Of a DNA stretch of 64,000 bases, positions 60,197-64,000 are shown in pieces. Each line of letters opens with the position of its first letter. Positions within the stretch are counted from its first letter, which is position 1. A program made the translations under genes and the position numbers. Source of the stretch: Nageia nagi (taxonomy: Eukaryota; Pinophyta); contig JBITNC010000001.1 of assembly GCA_050084985.1 (NCBI GenBank), positions 177,382,001 through 177,446,000 of the forward strand, given 5' to 3'. The notes below the pieces were generated by a model, which searched no databases, was not told where the DNA came from, and saw only the letters and a program-made list of their open reading frames with translations.

Positions 60197-60889
60197 GTAA
60201 GTTAATTATCTGATTAAGTACATGCACTGTTCTATTAGCGAGACTCTCAGAGCAAACAATTAGTGATTTATTTTTATTTCCTATCAATGATCATCTCTTT
60301 CTTTGGTGTAGTTATTATTGGAGAAATTCACTAAGAGTTGTAGATTATATCTATCTGTGGAATTTGTTTTCTAACAAATTCTTTGCACAAAGTTATAGGG
60401 ACATTTGCTTTCCATAGTGATTGTAACACTTCTTCTATTAGTAATGCCCTGATAGTGACCAAGAATGTGTTGGTGGTCCTCGCATTACATGCAGAAACTG
60501 AAACCTGTTTATCCTTTGTTTAATGTGAATAGTTTTGTATTGACATGATAGCCATTTAGGACTTGCCACCTTCCTTATTTTATCCCGAGTTTATATAACA
60601 GAATTATGGTTTTTCTGTTGTTTATTACTTTTGTGCTGTGTGAGGATCAATTCAAAATCATATACAATACCACATTCAAGATTTTTTATTGAGAATTATA
60701 TGGATCAATTAAGATTTGATCTTGACTCATTTTTAGGTCATCTAATCCTTTAGTGTTGAACTGCAGAGATGATCCTTTGTTTAAATATGTACAGTACATC
60801 CTCTGCTCTTGAATAACTAAGTGTGCAGTTTTTCTTAAATTTTATAATTGTTTTTGTCTCAATCACTATTTGTATATGTTTCCTGGCAG
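60197..60889. other. intron 5 of the visible gene
   Basis: 693 bp, no repeats recognised, typical donor GTAAGT and acceptor tttcctggcag. Confidence 0.85.
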
Positions 60890-60969
60890 CGTTTCAGGAT
60901 ATGGATGGATTGCTTCCTTGTACTGATGATCTCCTATCATTTATGGTTGTCCTCATGGCTCGAGCGAAG
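60890..60969 (+). CDS. VPS9-type Rab-GEF gene, visible exon 6 (catalytic segment)
   Basis: Starts with the last two bases of a split Ala codon and reads FQDMDGLLPCTDDLLSFMVV then LMARAK before GTTTGT. This is the core VPS9 motif (A-D-[DE]-x-L-P-x-L-x-Y-V-x-x-x-A); the Asp needed to displace magnesium from the Rab can be assigned to TDD. The common Leu-Pro of the family is LS here. The rest of the domain (Tyr-containing helix) must lie right of the window or in an unrecognised small exon. Confidence 0.9.
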
Positions 60970-62447
60970 GTTTGTGCCTTCCTCTATATTGCCTTCCTGA
61001 TCTATGTGGACTTGCACTCCAATTTCTTTTTGATATGAATACCTAGCATGTGGGGAATCATCTATGTGGCTGCCTAAGCAATTTCTTTGGGGCCCATTGC
61101 TATACTTATTTTAGAAATTCTATACTGAGCTTTAATTTTAGAATATTGATTATCAGGATCATATTGTAGAGGCTTTATTTTTGTTGCTCTCTGTTTTACT
61201 CTAGTGGGTTATAGGGATTGATTTTTTCTTTTCTGACTTGTTTTCTAAGACTAATTTCCTATATGTTCCTCCATCATGTCCTACACAAAGGCATTTTACT
61301 GGTCACATTGGATCTCTTTGTTGGATTTCTTTAAAGGAATCTGAAAATTTTCACTTGCAGATGAGTTTCCAGTGCTGAATGTTAATTAAATTAATAGAAC
61401 AAACTTACAGTTTGTGCAGTAAGAAAATGAATCAACATAACAGATTTTCCTGCAAAAGAAGCAATGCATCACTGTTAGGCAGGACAGAATCATGCTTATA
61501 GATCTCTGACAATTTGAATGATGATCAGGCATTTGGTTGGCTTAACGCCTTTCAAGCCATCGATACAGGACAAGACCAAGTTGCGTATTACTTGCAATTT
61601 TAAACCATGTACCATGGCTCTGCTATGGTCTGTGAAACTTCATGAAAGTTGGCTGCAGAGAAAAGGAATGCTTATGTACAAAGAAGGAAGCCTTGAGACA
61701 AATTGTTAATAGCCTTAGTCAACAAATTGAACTTGAGACAAAACACTCATTGCTAGAGAATCTATCAAACATGTTAGATCAATAATTCTGCATGGACTTC
61801 TAAAGGGACTTCAATACTTCTCAATATCTTAGTTCAAGGCCTCGTGCCTTAATGGATACTCGTCTTCTAAAACCAATACTGCTTACTTAAAGAACTCAAT
61901 GCATAAACATTAGAGTTTTTAATGCAGCATAGAGCATCAATGGCTACCTTTTATTAAGTGTTATAGAAAACAAAAGGAAAAACATGCTCTGCAAAGGAAA
62001 CTACCCAATAATTTACTAAAATACCATGATACTATTGTATGATAGAGGTTGGGAATGACCCTTGGTCTTCCCTTAAGTTACATTTACTACCTAAATGTTA
62101 GAACAAATAGAATATATGACATATTGGCCACCAAACAATTGCAGATGAAAGTTACAGACTACAGTTATATTTAGGAACATTTGTTTTATAAGATTGCTTA
62201 GAAAATTATTTCATTTTTCTGATATCAGTCTTCTGTCATCTGATCTGGAATAGAAATAACCATGGTTTAGAAGTGAGGAATCAGGTTGATAGTTGTGCAA
62301 GGTAGAACAGGGTTAAGCAAAGAATTCAAATTTGTCTTCTTCCTCCATTATTGGCATTACCATTTCCAACAACAGTAAAACACTCTTGTTATGGAAAAGG
62401 TAGCATGCCTATGTAGCATCTAAATGTAGGCTTAATGGAGAGGCAAC
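60970..62447. other. intron or downstream sequence, nothing recognised
   Basis: AT-rich sequence after the last visible exon. I looked for the next VPS9 segment and found no convincing frame with splice sites. Confidence 0.45.
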
Positions 62448-63289
62448 CTTTTAGTCTATGTTCCATGGGTACCTGTATCTGCCTCGCAAGGCCCTGAATT
62501 GTCAGGCCTAGCATTTTGGGTACTTTGGGATGGGTACAAAATGTCCTCATGGTATACCCTAATTATTTTTTGTTGAGTTGTCCCCAAAACATTTTGTGCT
62601 TGAGGGACCCGAACTGGAAATGTCTCCTTTCTGGGGATGTTCGATGGGACTTCTAGGCATTCCCAAAACTTCCAGGTATCTCGGAGACTCTTGGCTGTCC
62701 CGAGACGCCTTGAAGACTCCTGGCCATTCCCAAAACTTGATGTATTTGTTAGTTTTTTTAAAATCAAATTTCTTTTAATTCTTGGTTTCTTACTGTCATT
62801 GAAATTACTAGTTCACTTTCATAAACCTATAGTTTCTTAGCTGTGACATAAAGTGATGCGGAAAAACAAAATCTAAATCTTATAGTGGATCAGAGAAACT
62901 TGCATAAGGATGTTAGTAAAGAAAAATAATCAGCTTAAAAAAGAAAGGTCTGTTTAATATTTAAAAATATATTTAATATTTAAATACTTAAAAATACATT
63001 TTAATATTTTAAACTATATTTAATATTTTAAATCTTCAAAATATATGTAAATACTAAATATTTAATATTTAAACATTTTAAAAAGTATTTAACATTTAAA
63101 AATATACTTAAATGATTAATTTCAAAAGAATATTTAAAAATCAGAAATCTGTATTATTATTTTTATATATTTTAATATTGTCATCTCCTATCCATCCCTT
63201 GTTGAACCTTTAAATCTGGCCAGATCCCAACCGTCCCCATGAATGCTGTTGTCCCCATCCCATGAACTTCAAGGAACACTGCTTTTAGT
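62448..63289. mobile_element. non-autonomous hAT element 3 (62456-63281) with 8-bp duplications
   Basis: CTTTTAGT flanks both ends (62448-62455 and 63282-63289). The left end is CTATGTTCCATGGG; the right end, read inward, is CAGTGTTCC then TTCATGGGATGGGG. The 826-bp body is GC-rich at both ends and extremely AT-rich at 62940-63170 (runs of tatttaatatttaaa). No transposase. Because the flank is a 52-bp tandem repeat whose units begin CTTTTAGT, the duplication alone is weaker evidence here; the termini support the call. Confidence 0.75.
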
Positions 63290-63437
63290 TAGGTAGAGGG
63301 TTATTACCATCACAAACTTAATGGAGACACAACCTTTTAGTTAGGTAAAAGATTATGGCCATCACAAACCTAATGGAGAGGCAACCTTTTAATTGGGGGA
63401 AAGTATTATGGGCATTACAAACCTTCCATGGAGAAAC
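63282..63437. repeat. 52-bp tandem repeat, three copies (plus part of one at 62425-62455)
   Basis: Units start at 63282, 63334 and 63386 with cttttagttaggtaaaag and end atggagaggcaac. The sequence left of hAT element 3 (cttaatggagaggcaac) is the end of another unit, so the hAT inserted into the array. Confidence 0.88.
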
Positions 63438-64000
63438 CACTTCAAGGTCAACACTATTTGTGTTCCTTGTGATCAACAACCTTTGATGACTTACATATAG
63501 CTCCATTGCATGTCATTATTTTATAGGTGCAAGAGGATTACCCTTAGCACCTCTAAGTTCAATCAAATCATTGCTAAAGATAGCTCATCAATCCTAGGTT
63601 ACACATCCCTTTAGAGTATGACCTTCATCCTTATTAGCTTCACATGGATTTCATTACTACCCATACATTTTCCCTTATAACTTCTATGCATATGCTGAAA
63701 CTTCGCATATATCTACAAATATTGTTACATGTGCATGCGCTATATGGTGTATTCGCCTAACAACCATGTCATTCCATAGATAGCGAATCTGAATCAAAGC
63801 TATATGTAATAAATCTTGTACATTATGCTATTGCTGATGTCACATGATGCCAATACAAGAACACACTAGTTAGAGGACAATTTTTTGTGTGACTAATGGA
63901 AGGCTTCCCCTCTTGTGATTGTAAAACTTTTGATTATACTCCTCCGGTCCCAAGAACATACCAGCCTAAGGTTGTAAAACCTATGATTTGTCTAGGATTG
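63438..64000. other. non-coding, nothing recognised
   Basis: Sequence to the window edge with no recognisable exon or repeat end. Confidence 0.5.

Noticed and set aside
62456-62767. 103-codon - strand frame
   Set aside because: It lies entirely in the terminal GC-rich part of hAT element 3 and has no protein-like motif.

Overview
The window looks like nuclear DNA of a seed plant with a large, repeat-rich genome. Giant introns packed with old retrotransposons suggest a gymnosperm (conifer-like), but that is inference: nothing in the sequence fixes the species. It is AT-rich, has plant-type GT/AG introns, LTR elements primed by initiator tRNA-Met, LINE relics and non-autonomous hAT elements. 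I see no rRNA, tRNA, CRISPR or bacterial-type gene.

Host gene. The only well-supported host gene is on the + strand, as six phase-compatible exons at 22242-22670, 32919-33038, 41919-42041, 58205-58312, 60124-60196 and 60890-60969. They join into 311 codons without a stop and read as a VPS9-type Rab5 guanine-nucleotide-exchange domain behind a Ser-rich linker. Introns are 10.2, 8.9, 16.2, 1.8 and 0.7 kb. The gene is open at both ends; two small candidate exons lie at 2349-2593. Most other features sit in or beside these introns.

Mobile DNA, left to right. (1) 6987-16022: a ~0.63-kb non-autonomous hAT element (8-bp target duplication GTTACTAC) split by an 8.4-kb Ty1/copia element on the - strand (7401-15803, target duplication CCAAT). 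(2) 16193-18050: a 1.86-kb retroposon-like insertion between 19-bp direct repeats. (3) 23868-25135: a threefold local duplication. (4) 25575-29797: an LTR-type element without pol, carrying a ~585-codon coiled-coil frame broken only by stops. (5) 34172-40169: a 6.0-kb LTR element with target duplication GTCCA, iMet primer site and a ~3.9-kb decayed coding region without any recognisable pol domain; part of it is a 15-residue (45-bp) hydrophobic repeat. (6) 42680-52140: two copies of another LTR-type family in opposite orientation, rich in a GAGACAA/TTGTCTC hairpin motif, with a second hAT element (48306-49321) between the arms. (7) 53460-55250: a - strand LINE split by a probable solo LTR. (8) 62456-63281: a third hAT element inside a 52-bp tandem array.

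The three hAT elements share termini close to CAAGGTTCCATGGG and appear to be one family. The LTR families at 25575, 34172 and 53847 share TGTAAT termini. Many breaks in the element genes can be read as single C-to-T changes (CAA, CAG or CGA to stop), as expected from decay of methylated cytosines. Nothing here looks like an active system. The least familiar items are the two pol-less LTR elements and the periodic coding region in one of them.
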